A stretch of DNA of 64,000 nt from Fodinicurvata fenggangensis DSM 21160. GTDB taxonomy: Bacteria > Pseudomonadota > Alphaproteobacteria > Kiloniellales > DSM-21159. Positions 36,644 through 44,980 of this stretch are shown here, piece by piece (position 1 is the first letter of the stretch; each line of letters opens with the position of its first letter). The notes beneath the pieces were generated by a model. The model was not told the origin of the DNA. It saw only the letters and a program-made list of their open reading frames with translations, and searched no databases. The DNA lies in contig NZ_JMLV01000002.1 in the NCBI RefSeq assembly GCF_000686045.1, forward strand, positions 434,001 to 498,000, read 5' to 3'. The translations under genes and the position numbers were made by a program.

Positions 36644-36670
36644 TAGACGTCTAATTCAAGCAAATGACAG
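36644..36670 (-). promoter_or_regulatory. Operator-like palindrome and PHO half-site upstream of phnC
   Basis: TAGACGTCTA (36644-36653) is a perfect 10-bp palindrome about 42 bases before the phnC start. Just further upstream on the minus strand, 36664-36670 reads CTGTCAT, a perfect PHO-box half. The second PHO half is poor. A GntR/PhnF-like repressor plus phosphate control would fit, but neither regulator is encoded here. Confidence 0.4.
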
Positions 36671-36747
36671 CGCCGCGAAACCGCGATTAAGAAGAGATGA
36701 AACTTGTATGACCAGGAGAAGCAGTCCGGCGGGAACAGCCTTGTGTC

Positions 36748-37814
36748 TCAGGCCGCGCCGCTAAAACCCAGGTCCGGGCCTTGGGCCTTGGCGGCGGTCG
36801 GTTCGAGGGGCGCGAGGTTGCGTAGGAACAGCTCGGCACAGGTGGTCCAGGAGTATTTCAGTGCGTGTGTCCGGCAGCGGGCGGGCGGTATGGCCAGCGC
36901 ATGACGGATGGCGAAGCCCAGGTCCTCGCTGAGTACTCCCGCCCCGGAGCCCTCGATCACGTCCAGCGGGCCGGGCACGGGAAAGGCGGCCACCGGCAGG
37001 CCGCTGGCGAGCGCCTCCAGCATGACCAGGCCGAAGGTGTCGGTCCGGCTGGGGAAGACGAAGACATCGGCCGCGGCATAGTGTCGGGCCAGGTCTTCAT
37101 CCTTTTGCGCGCCGGTAAAACGGACTTGGGGATAGCGCGTCTGCAGGCCGGAAAGCTGGGGCCGTCGCCCACCACCACCTTCGTGCCTTCCTGCAGCTCC
37201 AACTCCAGGAAGGCCTCGATGTTCTTCTCCACGGCCACGCGTCCCACATAGAGATAGATGGGCCGTGGCAGGCCCTCGAAGGGGCTGGGCCGGGCCTGGG
37301 CAACCTCGGGGTGGAAGAACTCCGTATCCACGCCGCGCGTCCATTCCGCAATATTGGCGAAGCCGCGGGCGTTCAGCTCCTGCCGAATGCTGTTTGTGGA
37401 CACCATGACCGCGCGAGACGGCCTATGGAAATGCCGCATGAGGGCATAGCCCCAGGACAGCGGCACCGGCAGGCGGGCCGAGAGGTATTCGGGAAAGCGG
37501 GTGGCGTAGCTGCTGGTAAACGGCAGGCCGCGCTGCACGCAGTAGCGGCGGGCGGCGAACCCCAGGGGGCCTTCGGTGGCGATATGAATCGCCTCCGGCG
37601 CGAAAGCCTCGATCCGGCGGACCAGTTGTCGGCCCGGCCGCACAACCAGGGGAATCTCCGGATAACCGGGACAGGGCAGGCTGCGGAAGCCTTCGGGCGA
37701 AATCACCTCGACCAGATGACCGCGCCTGTGCAGTTCCTCGCATATGCGCGTGAAGGTGCGGACCACGCCGTTGACCTGCGGTGCCCAGGCATCGGTGATG
37801 ATGAGAATGCGCAT
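36748..37814 (-). pseudogene. Agt/SQDG-synthase-like GT4 glycosyltransferase with a one-base frameshift
   Basis: Two overlapping frames encode one GT4 glycosyltransferase. The 5' part begins MRILIITDAWAPQVNGVVRTF and continues through HIATEGPLGF, TRGVDTEFFHP and YVGRVAVEKNIEAFL to VVGDGP. The 3' part resumes with LSGLQTRYPQVRFTGAQKDEDLARHYAAADVFVFPSRTDTFGLVMLEALASGLPVAAF. The frames join if one base is added to the G run at 37158-37161; the total of 1067 bases is one short of a whole number of codons (355 residues). Family members use UDP-sugars to glycosylate diacylglycerol, and the neighbouring PlcP-like gene supports that. It is either a recent loss, a phase-variable site or a sequencing error. 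The start overlaps the upstream stop by one base (TGATG). Confidence 0.8.
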
Positions 37815-38641
37815 CAGGCCGCCGCTCCCATCTGTTTCTTTTCGGCATCGGCAGCAGACGGAGCGACCTGGGGAAGCATCGCCAGGTTGCGCAGCGCGGC
37901 CCAGTGCAGGATCTCGAGTTCGCCGTCGAAGTGTTCCACCAGTGCGGTACAGCTTTCCACCCAGTCCCCGTCATTGAGGTAGAGCACCCCGCCGATGGTG
38001 CGCATCTCGGCCTGGTGGATATGGCCACAGACGATGCCGTCCACCTTGCGCCGGCGCGCCTCCTCGGCCACGGCCTCCTCGAAATGGGCGATGTACTGCA
38101 CAGCGTTCTTCACCCGGTGCTTCACATAGGCCGAAAGCGACCAGTAGCCGAAGCCCAGCCGTCGGCGCAGCAGGTTGAACCAGGTGTTGGCGGCCAGCAC
38201 GACGCCATAGGCCCAATCCCCCAAGAGCGCGATCCATCGCGCGTAGGAGACGATGCCATCGAAGGCATCGCCGTGCATCACCAGGAGACGACGTCCGTCA
38301 GCAGTCTCATGGATGGTGTCGTGGCGGACCTCGACGCCGCCGAAGTGCTGGCCGGTGTAGTCGCGCAACACTTCGTCGTGATTGCCCGGCACATAGATCA
38401 GGCGGGTTCCCTTTCGCGCCTTGCGCAGGAGTTTCTGAACCACATCATTGTGAGCCTGCGGCCAGTACCAGGAACGGCGCAGGCGCCAGCCGTCGAAGAT
38501 GTCGCCGACCAGATAGATGGTTTCGGCTTCGGTATGCCGCAGGAAATCGAGCAGATGATCCGCTTTGCAGCCGCGCGTGCCGAGGTGGATGTCGGAGATG
38601 AAGATCGTTCGATACCGCAGAGCAGTCGTTTCATCCGTCAT
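37814..38641 (-). CDS. PlcP/LpxH-like calcineurin-type metallophosphoesterase
   Basis: A 275-residue metallophosphoesterase with all metal motifs: FISDIHLGTRGC, GDIFDGWRL, PGNHDE, MHGDAFD and GHIHQAEM. WYWPQAHNDVVQKLLRKARKGTRLIYVPGNHDE is the pattern shared by UDP-2,3-diacylglucosamine diphosphatase annotations and by PlcP, the phospholipase C of alphaproteobacteria that turns phosphatidylcholine into diacylglycerol under phosphate starvation. Coupling to a GT4 gene and closeness to a lipid kinase and phn importer favour PlcP. The second ATG (38641) has GGAG 9 bases upstream and is preferred to 38647. Confidence 0.82.
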   Translation of the reverse strand: MTDETTALRYRTIFISDIHLGTRGCKADHLLDFLRHTEAETIYLVGDIFDGWRLRRSWYWPQAHNDVVQKLLRKARKGTRLIYVPGNHDEVLRDYTGQHFGGVEVRHDTIHETADGRRLLVMHGDAFDGIVSYARWIALLGDWAYGVVLAANTWFNLLRRRLGFGYWSLSAYVKHRVKNAVQYIAHFEEAVAEEARRRKVDGIVCGHIHQAEMRTIGGVLYLNDGDWVESCTALVEHFDGELEILHWAALRNLAMLPQVAPSAADAEKKQMGAAA

Positions 38642-38731
38642 GACCATCAGCTCCAGTCAAGACTTGTGATCGGAAGGGAAATCTGATTTCTCTGAAGCCA
38701 TAGCAAAATGTCTTGGAGTCTGTTAAGTAGA

Positions 38732-38765
38732 AAGCTATTGTGTATTTGAAAATACACAATAGCTT
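38732..38765. repeat. 34-bp near-perfect palindrome in the AT-rich divergent region
   Basis: AAGCTATTGTGTATTT (38732-38747) is followed by two bases and its exact reverse complement (38750-38765). This 16-bp perfect inverted repeat lies between the divergent PlcP-like and lipid kinase genes. It could be an operator, a cruciform or, on either strand, a hairpin. It lacks a U-tract on the side needed for a terminator of a known gene. Confidence 0.7.
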
Positions 38766-38774
38766 CATTGAAGT

Positions 38775-38798
38775 GTAATAATCATAAATAATTATTAC
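38775..38798. promoter_or_regulatory. Second operator-like inverted repeat upstream of lipid kinase
   Basis: GTAATAAT (38775-38782) and ATTATTAC (38791-38798) form a perfect 8-bp inverted repeat with an 8-base spacer. It ends only 8 bases before the start codon of the lipid kinase gene. A repressor bound here would block transcription or translation start. AT content is very high locally. Confidence 0.45.
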
Positions 38799-38806
38799 TT
38801 GGGAAA

Positions 38807-39745
38807 ATGTTCTTAGGTATCCAGTCCGAAACCACGAACTACCTGAAAACCCGGCCTGGGCCGTTGCGCCTGGCGGTGATCTACAATCCGGCCGCCGGGT
38901 TGCGGAAGCGCAGGACTTACGCGGGCATCCTCGAGCAGCTGAAGCTGGACGGCTGCGAGGTCCTGGAGCTGCCCACACGCCATGCCGGGCATGGCGAGGA
39001 AATCGCTCGCCAGCTCACTCCGGATGTCTGCGACCGGGTGGTGGCTGCCGGAGGGGACGGAACGGTCAACGAAGTGGCCAATGGTCTACTTTCGAACGCA
39101 GTCGGCGGACGCACCCTGCCCCTTGCGCTGCTGCCCCTGGGCACGGCGAACGTGCTGGCGCGCGAACTCGGGATGTTGCGGGGCAGGCAGGCGACTGCGG
39201 AGTGCATCCGCGGCGGTCAGGCTCGAACGGTGACCGTGGGTCGGGCCAACGGCCGGCATTTCCTGTTAATGGCCGGCGTTGGCTTCGACGCCCATGTGGT
39301 GGCCGGCCTCAGTCTGCCCCTGAAACGCCGGGTGGGCAAGCTGGCCTATGTGGCGGAAACATGCCGGCAGCTCTTCGTTTATCGCTTTCCCGGCTTCCGG
39401 CTTTATGTCGACGGTCGGGAGCATCATGCCTGCTCGGCCATCATAGCCAATGCGCACTACTACGGAGGGCGCTTCGTGGTCGCCCCGGAGGCGCTGCTGG
39501 AGGCACCGAGCCTTCAGATCTGCCTGTTCACACACAGCGGCCGGCTGCACGCCATGAAGTACGCGGTGGCCCTTGTGCTGGGGCTGCTGCCGCGGCTGCC
39601 CGATGTCAGGTATCTGGACGCGCGGCGCATCCAGGTGCTTGGTCCCGAGGAAGATCCCGTGCAGGGGGATGGCGATATCCTTGCCGCGCTGCCCTGCGAG
39701 GTTTGTGTGTTGCCAGATGCCCTGAATCTGGTGTTCCCCCAATAA
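38807..39745 (+). CDS. Diacylglycerol kinase family lipid kinase (YegS-like)
   Basis: A 312-residue lipid kinase catalytic domain protein. Motifs are LAVIYNPAAGLRKRR, VVAAGGDGTVNEVANGLL (nucleotide-binding GGDGT), LALLPLGTANVLARELG, and MAGVGFDAHVVAG. The enzyme phosphorylates diacylglycerol or a related lipid alcohol. Beside a PlcP-like gene it could recycle diacylglycerol to phosphatidate. Only a weak GGGA box precedes the ATG. A 9-bp inverted repeat with a 15-base loop (39746-39778) follows the stop but has no U-tract. Confidence 0.88.
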   Translation: MFLGIQSETTNYLKTRPGPLRLAVIYNPAAGLRKRRTYAGILEQLKLDGCEVLELPTRHAGHGEEIARQLTPDVCDRVVAAGGDGTVNEVANGLLSNAVGGRTLPLALLPLGTANVLARELGMLRGRQATAECIRGGQARTVTVGRANGRHFLLMAGVGFDAHVVAGLSLPLKRRVGKLAYVAETCRQLFVYRFPGFRLYVDGREHHACSAIIANAHYYGGRFVVAPEALLEAPSLQICLFTHSGRLHAMKYAVALVLGLLPRLPDVRYLDARRIQVLGPEEDPVQGDGDILAALPCEVCVLPDALNLVFPQ

Positions 39746-39887
39746 CCTGCTTTTCTATTGTGCAGCGCAAAAAGCAGGGCGCCGGTCGGTTATGCGATAC
39801 TATTGCCCCTAGAGTCGGTTATTCTTGACCCGTCTTGGCTGCTTCGGTCAGGCTTTCCTCCAGCTTTACTCTTTTCCGGTCGCTTTC

Positions 39888-41375
39888 ATGGTCAGCGCTC
39901 TCCTCCCGCTTTTTGCGCTTCTGCTTTCCGTTGCCCTGCTGTTCCTCGGCAACGGCCTGTTGGGCACTCTCCTGCCTGTGCGCGCCCAGTACGAGAGCTT
40001 TACCGATGTGATGATCGGCTCCATGGGGTCGTTGTATTTTCTGGGCTTCGGCCTGGGGTGTGTCCTGGGGCCGTTCCTGATCCGGCGGGCTGGTCATATC
40101 CGCACCTTTGCGGCACTTGCCGCCGTGGTGGCGTCCATTCCCTTGTTGCACACCCTGTTTCCAACGCCATGGATCTGGATGACCTTGCGCGTCATTGCGG
40201 GTCTTTGCCTGGCCGGCCTCTACACCGCTATCGAGAGCTGGCTGAACCAAGGGTCGTCCAATGAAACGCGGGGACGTGTCCTGTCCATCTATGTCATGGT
40301 CAATCTGGCGGCCGTGACGGCGGGCCAGTTCCTGCTGAATCTGGATTCGCCGCTCAACTACCGGCTGTTCGCCCTGATCACCATCGTGATGGCTTTGTCG
40401 GTCGTCCCGGTGGCCCTGACACGGACAGTGGCGCCCACGCCGCCTTCCTCCGTCAACCTGCGCCTGTTGCGTCTCTATCGGCTTTCGCCGGTGGGCATAG
40501 TGGGCGCCTTCCTGATCGGCGCCGCCAACGGCATCTTCTGGAGTGTTGCGCCGGCCTATGTCAGTGCGCTGGGCCGTGACACGGCCACGGTTGCCAATTT
40601 CATGGCGCTGGCAGTGATTTCGGGCGCAGTTGCCCAGTGGCCGTTGGGCCGGCTGTCCGACATCATAGATCGGCGCTGGGTGATGGTCATTGCCTGTCTT
40701 GGAACGACATTCGGCAGCATCGGGCTTTGGCTGTTCGGGCAGTTTCCGCTCTGGCTGATGATCTTCGGGTCCGTCTTCGGGGCCATGGCCCTGTCGCTCT
40801 ATGCCCTCTGCATAGCGCATACCAATGATCATGTTGAATCGGCCGACTCCGTGGAAACCTCCAGCAGCCTGCTGTTGACCTTCGCTGCGGGTGCCGTGAT
40901 CGGACCCTTTACGGGATCCTATGTCATGTCGCTGATCGGACCGGGTGGCCTGTTCCTGACGGCCGGGACCTTCACGCTGATACTGGCTGCCTTCGCTTTC
41001 TACCGAATGCGCATGAAGGCCCCTGTGCCGGCCGACGAACGCGAGAACTTCGTCTACGTGGAGCCGCAGACCAGCGCCGTGGTTTATGAGTTGGATCCGC
41101 GCAGTGAGTATTCCGGCGATGACGAAGCAGGCGCCGATGAGGACTCGACGTCTGAAGGAAGGGATCTGGACGATCCGGACCTGGACGGGGCTGCCGATCC
41201 GGATGTGGCCGAAGAGACCCTGGCGGATAGCGCAGAGAAATCGACTTCGGACCGCCCCGTGGAGACGACCGAAGAGACCGATCCGTCGCATGACAGTGGA
41301 TCAGAGCGTCCAGAGTCGAGTAAGCCTGAAGCAGAGTCGGATCAGCCTGAAGACGACAGGAATCGCAAGACCTGA
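39888..41375 (+). CDS. MFS transporter with long acidic C-terminal tail
   Basis: A major facilitator with 12 helices and the look of the YcaD-like group: GTLLPVRAQYESFTDVMIGSMGSLYFLGFGLGCVLGPFLIRRAGHIRTFA, ESWLNQGSSNETRGRVLSIYVMVNL, and VAQWPLGRLSDIIDRRWVM. After the last helix (near residue 395) comes about 100 residues of highly acidic, low-complexity sequence (DEDSTSEGRDLDDPDLDGAADPD and more), likely disordered and cytosolic. I chose ATG 39888; a TTG at 39825 would add 21 residues. The substrate is unknown. It converges on regA with a 6-base gap. Confidence 0.83.
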   Translation: MVSALLPLFALLLSVALLFLGNGLLGTLLPVRAQYESFTDVMIGSMGSLYFLGFGLGCVLGPFLIRRAGHIRTFAALAAVVASIPLLHTLFPTPWIWMTLRVIAGLCLAGLYTAIESWLNQGSSNETRGRVLSIYVMVNLAAVTAGQFLLNLDSPLNYRLFALITIVMALSVVPVALTRTVAPTPPSSVNLRLLRLYRLSPVGIVGAFLIGAANGIFWSVAPAYVSALGRDTATVANFMALAVISGAVAQWPLGRLSDIIDRRWVMVIACLGTTFGSIGLWLFGQFPLWLMIFGSVFGAMALSLYALCIAHTNDHVESADSVETSSSLLLTFAAGAVIGPFTGSYVMSLIGPGGLFLTAGTFTLILAAFAFYRMRMKAPVPADERENFVYVEPQTSAVVYELDPRSEYSGDDEAGADEDSTSEGRDLDDPDLDGAADPDVAEETLADSAEKSTSDRPVETTEETDPSHDSGSERPESSKPEAESDQPEDDRNRKT

Positions 41376-41381
41376 AACGTG

Positions 41382-41948
41382 TCAGCTGCGCGGTGCGTAC
41401 TTGGCCAGGATGCGCTGCAGGGTGCGGCGGTGCATGCGCAGGCGCCGGGCGGTTTCCGAAACGTTGCGATCACACTGTTCATAAACCCGCTGGATATGCT
41501 CCCAACGCACGCGGTCGGCCGACATGGGCTGCTCGGGTGGCGGCGGCAGGCTGCCTTCCCGGGCCAGCAGGGCGGATTCGATCTGGTCGGCATCGGCCGG
41601 TTTGGGAAGGTAGTCGGTGGCCCCCGCCTTGACCGCGGCCACAGCGGTCGCGATGTTGCCATAGCCGGTCAATACGATGATGCGCGTATCCCCGCGCGCG
41701 GCCCGCAGGGTTTCCACCACGTCCAGGCCGCTGCCGTCGCCCAGTCGCAGGTCCACCACGGCATAGGCCGGCGGACGCGCACGGGCTGCCTCCACGCCTT
41801 CTTCGACGCTGGCGGCTGTCTCCACGGCAAAGCCGCGCTGTTCCATGGCTCGTGCCAAGCGCCTGCAGAAGCGTTCGTCGTCATCGACGATCAGCAGGCG
41901 CTTGTCGGAGGCATGGGAAAGGTTCTGGTTGGTCTGTTCGGATGACAT
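41382..41948 (-). CDS. regA: Redox response regulator RegA/PrrA/ActR family
   Basis: A 188-residue two-component regulator. The receiver domain has the acidic pair (VDDDE), phosphoacceptor Asp66 (AVVDLRLGDGSG), the Thr of IIVLTGYG, and Lys116 (YLPKPAD). The short C-terminal Fis-type helix-turn-helix (RVRWEHIQRVYEQCDRNVSETARRLRMHRRTLQRILAK) is nearly invariant in RegA/PrrA/ActR. Homologues globally control respiration, carbon and nitrogen fixation in response to oxygen and quinone redox state. It lies 21 bases downstream of regB in one operon. Confidence 0.95.
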   Translation of the reverse strand: MSSEQTNQNLSHASDKRLLIVDDDERFCRRLARAMEQRGFAVETAASVEEGVEAARARPPAYAVVDLRLGDGSGLDVVETLRAARGDTRIIVLTGYGNIATAVAAVKAGATDYLPKPADADQIESALLAREGSLPPPPEQPMSADRVRWEHIQRVYEQCDRNVSETARRLRMHRRTLQRILAKYAPRS

Positions 41949-41969
41949 CTCTTGAGTCCTCTGCTGACC

Positions 41970-43325
41970 CTATATAATGGAACGCGGCCAGGTAATGGCA
42001 ACCTGTGCGCCACCTTCGGAGCGATTGGTGAAGGAGACTCTCGCCCCCAGGCGGGAGAGCAGTGTGCGGGCGATGAAGATACCCAATCCCATATGGTCCT
42101 CGTCGGCCCGTTCGTCACGTCCACTGGTCGAGACATAGGGATCTCCCAGGTCGCCCAGCACGGCTTCGTCGAAGCCAGGTCCGTCGTCCTCGATATGAAT
42201 GCGGATTTCCGAATCGTCCCAGTCCAGCGTGACCGTGACCTGCTGACGCGCGAACTGCAATGCGTTCTGCAGCAGCGTGCCCAGGCCGTGCATCAAGCCG
42301 GGGTCCCGCGGCAGGAAGGGTTGCTGTTCCGGGCTGTAATCCGGATCAACGGCCGGCTCGGCGTGAATCCGAAAGTCGATGTCGTCACGCAGGAAAGGAG
42401 CTGCAGCGGCCTCGATCAGGCCGGTCAAGGGAAGGAGATGATAGGGTGTGTCCTTGTCCTCGTCGGGCCGACTAGCAAGTTCGCTGAGAATTCGCCGGCA
42501 GCGTTCGCTCTCCAGACGCAGCAGCGAGACATCTTCGCGCAAGTGGTCGGATTCACTGCCGCTCGGCAACTCGCGTTCCAGTTCCTTGGCGACCACGGCG
42601 ATGGTGGCCAGCGGACTGCCCAGCTCGTGGGCGGCGGCGGCAGCCAGGGCTCCGAGCGAGGAAAGGCGCTGTTCTCGGGCAAGCGCCAGCTGTGAGGCGC
42701 CCAGGGCATCGGCCATGCGACGGGCTTCCAGGGCCAGTGAGGAGACATAGGCGGCGATGAAGACCACCGCCAGGATCATGGCGATCAGGATTCCCGCGAC
42801 GTAGAGCGAGGGCAGGTAGAACTCTGGATAGGGCCATGGCAGGGGCAGGTACCAGATGCCCAGAAGCATGATGCCCAGTATGGCGACCACTGCCAGCTTG
42901 ATGGTGCTGCGCCGGGACAGGGTGGCGGCCGAGACCACGACCGGTGCCAGGATCAGGATGGTGAAGGGGTTCTGCAGCCCGCCTGTGATGGCCAGCAGGG
43001 CGGTCAGTTGGATCAGGTCGCCGATCAGGTAGAGCGAAGCCACCCCGTCGCCCAACCAGACCGTGCCCCGGTGGCGCACGGCGGTCAGCAGGTTCATGAA
43101 GGCCAGCGCACCGATGATGAGCGCGGCCGGGACCAGAGGGACGTCGAAGCCCAGGCCGGCCTGGACCACCAACAGGGCCAGGGTCTGGCCCAACACCGCC
43201 ACCCAGCGGATGAAGATCAGGGTGCGCAGGCGCACGCGTCCGCCGGTCACGGTCATGCCCGAGAGCAGGTCGGGACTGTCCGGTACGACCGGGGGCATTC
43301 GGCTTTCGGGCGCCTCTTCGCTCAT
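41970..43325 (-). CDS. regB: Redox sensor histidine kinase RegB/PrrB/ActS family
   Basis: A 451-residue membrane histidine kinase. Six helices (about 45-205) contain the ubiquinone-binding motif GGLQNPFTILI. The H-box is AAAAHELGSPLATIAVV (phospho-His about residue 233). A cysteine near residue 276 (ERCRRILSEL) matches the redox-active Cys of RegB. The ATPase domain shows the N-box LLQNALQFA and DDGPGFDE. The kinase phosphorylates RegA. The regB-first order in one minus-strand operon differs from the divergent layout of Rhodobacter. It overlaps the upstream gene by 4 bases (ATGA). Confidence 0.95.
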   Translation of the reverse strand: MSEEAPESRMPPVVPDSPDLLSGMTVTGGRVRLRTLIFIRWVAVLGQTLALLVVQAGLGFDVPLVPAALIIGALAFMNLLTAVRHRGTVWLGDGVASLYLIGDLIQLTALLAITGGLQNPFTILILAPVVVSAATLSRRSTIKLAVVAILGIMLLGIWYLPLPWPYPEFYLPSLYVAGILIAMILAVVFIAAYVSSLALEARRMADALGASQLALAREQRLSSLGALAAAAAHELGSPLATIAVVAKELERELPSGSESDHLREDVSLLRLESERCRRILSELASRPDEDKDTPYHLLPLTGLIEAAAAPFLRDDIDFRIHAEPAVDPDYSPEQQPFLPRDPGLMHGLGTLLQNALQFARQQVTVTLDWDDSEIRIHIEDDGPGFDEAVLGDLGDPYVSTSGRDERADEDHMGLGIFIARTLLSRLGARVSFTNRSEGGAQVAITWPRSII

Positions 43326-44047
43326 GCAGAAGCTCCATAGCGCAGCAGGCTTTTTCCCTCACGCCGCAACCAGGCGCGGGCGGATTCGAAATCGCTTTTC
43401 ATGTCCTTTACCAGGCGCCAGTAGGCGCGGGAATGATCGAGATGGACCAAGTGGACCAGTTCGTGCACCACGACATAGTCGAAGACCTCCCTGGGGGCAA
43501 AGACCAGGCGCCAGGAGAAACTGAGATTACCACTGGATGAACAGCTTCCCCAGCGGCTGGTGGTGTCGCGAACCGTGATGCGGCCCAGAGGCCGCGCTTC
43601 GGATGGAAGTTGATGGCTGCGCTGGCGCGCCTCCTGGATCAACTGCTGGCGGGCGTGTGTCCTCAAGAAGTCCTCGATTCGTCGGGGCAGGTGGTCACGA
43701 TGCCCAGAGACATTCAGGATCCCCGGTTCCAGCCAGACCCCTCGACGGGCGTGCGGGCAGTGTCGTATGGCATGCAACTCACCCAGGATGGGCAGTTCCT
43801 GGCCGGCGGCGAAGGGCACCGGCGCGGGCAGCGTGGCGCGGCGTTGTGCGATCCAGCCGCTCTGGCTCTTCAGGAAGGCCTGGACCTGCCGGGGGCTGAC
43901 ACTTGGGGGTGCGGTGACCTGCAGACTGCCGTCGCGCGCGGCCAGGCGCAGAGTGATTCGGCGGGCCCGGGGCGAGGTGCGCAGGCGATAGGTGAGCTGC
44001 TCCCCTGACAGCTCGATCTTGCCGGTCTGCGTGTCCCCTCTTCTCAT
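43322..44047 (-). CDS. YgjP-like (DUF45) metallopeptidase-family protein
   Basis: A 241-residue protein with the zinc motif VVVHELVHLVHLDHS and the DUF45 segments RRITLRLAARDG, RWGSCSSSGNLSFSWRLVFAP, typical of the YgjP/WLM-related family. It is cytosolic. The substrate is unknown; homologues often sit beside DNA-repair or nucleotidase genes. Its stop overlaps the regB start by 4 bases, so it may share regulation with regBA, an unusual pairing that could be incidental. Confidence 0.85.
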   Translation of the reverse strand: MRRGDTQTGKIELSGEQLTYRLRTSPRARRITLRLAARDGSLQVTAPPSVSPRQVQAFLKSQSGWIAQRRATLPAPVPFAAGQELPILGELHAIRHCPHARRGVWLEPGILNVSGHRDHLPRRIEDFLRTHARQQLIQEARQRSHQLPSEARPLGRITVRDTTSRWGSCSSSGNLSFSWRLVFAPREVFDYVVVHELVHLVHLDHSRAYWRLVKDMKSDFESARAWLRREGKSLLRYGASA

Positions 44048-44104
44048 GCCGGGAAGGTAGGCCAGCCGCGCCGTTCGGGCAACGACAACCGCGCAAGGCC
44101 CCGG

Positions 44105-44980
44105 TCAGTCGGCACCTGCCTCCTGGCGCAGCAGGCGGCGCTTGCGCGCAACGCCCCAGCGGTAGCCACCCAGTCCGCCGTCGCTGCGCAGGACACGATG
44201 GCAGGGGATGACAAGCGAGACGGGATTGCTGCCGCAGGCGCGACCAACGGCCCGCTGGGCCTTGGGCAGGCCCAGGCGTTCGGCTATCTCGGCGTAACTG
44301 CGGGTCTCGCCGTAGGGAATGGCCACCAGCTCGTTCCAGACCCGCCGTTGGAAAGCCGTGGCCCGGATATCGAGCGGCAGCTCGAAATGAGGCATCTGCC
44401 CCTCCAGGTAGGCCAGTACCTCCGCAAGCGGCTCCTCGACGGCAGCCTGGTCGCGGCGTAGTTCGTCGGCGCCGTGAAACTCTGCGCGCAGTTCCTGTTC
44501 GAGGCTCTGCGAATCGGCGCCCAGGGCGATAAAGCAAAGCCCGTGCTCCGTGGCGGCCAGGAGCAGCTGCCCCAGGTCGGAGGGCGCGAGCCCATAGACG
44601 ATTCGGGCACCGCGGCCCCCGCGGGCGTAGGTTGCCGGTGTCATGCCGAGCGCGTTGTCGGCGCTTTCGTAGAGACGGCTGGAAGATCCGTAACCCGCTT
44701 CATAGAGGGCGCGCGTGACGTTGCCGGTGCGCCGCAGCTCGCTGCGCAGGCGTCCCTCGCGAAGCGCCTGGGCATAGTCGCGGGGTGTGACGCCGGTAAC
44801 CCGCTTGAAGAGGCGGTGCGTTGACCAGGGACTGAGCTCAGCGATGCGGGCCAGGTCCTGAAGCGGCACGGGCGTGCCCTCCGCCGATTCCAATTCGGCA
44901 CAGAGGCTTTCCACCAAGCGGGTCTCGACGCCATCCTGGTCGCTCGGAGTCTTGTTCAGCGATAGTTGTGGGCTCTGCAT
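44105..44980 (-). CDS. Ada-like regulator fused to O6-alkylguanine-DNA alkyltransferase
   Basis: A 291-residue protein with an N-terminal AraC-type helix-turn-helix (LQDLARIAELSPWSTHRLFKRVTGVTPRDYAQALR, about 40-115). A C-terminal alkyltransferase domain holds the acceptor motif PCHRVLRSDGGLGGYRWG. The N-terminal zinc Cys domain of Ada, which takes methyl groups from phosphotriesters, is absent, so the methylation switch of classical Ada is missing. It should still remove O6-methylguanine by suicide transfer. How, or whether, it senses damage is unclear. It lies 57 bases upstream of the YgjP-like gene. Confidence 0.9.
   Translation of the reverse strand: MQSPQLSLNKTPSDQDGVETRLVESLCAELESAEGTPVPLQDLARIAELSPWSTHRLFKRVTGVTPRDYAQALREGRLRSELRRTGNVTRALYEAGYGSSSRLYESADNALGMTPATYARGGRGARIVYGLAPSDLGQLLLAATEHGLCFIALGADSQSLEQELRAEFHGADELRRDQAAVEEPLAEVLAYLEGQMPHFELPLDIRATAFQRRVWNELVAIPYGETRSYAEIAERLGLPKAQRAVGRACGSNPVSLVIPCHRVLRSDGGLGGYRWGVARKRRLLRQEAGAD

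Noticed and set aside
37814-38641. LpxH in lipid A synthesis as the firm call
   Set aside because: The motif set fits both LpxH-like and PlcP proteins; coupling to a GT4 gene and the neighbourhood favour PlcP, so no lpxH symbol is given.
39746-39778. Terminator after the lipid kinase
   Set aside because: There is a 9-bp inverted repeat with a 15-base loop but no U-tract, so it is not called.
39819-41291. 490-residue minus-strand open frame opposite the MFS gene
   Set aside because: A shadow of the membrane protein gene with low-complexity Gln/Arg/Gly content and no start signal.
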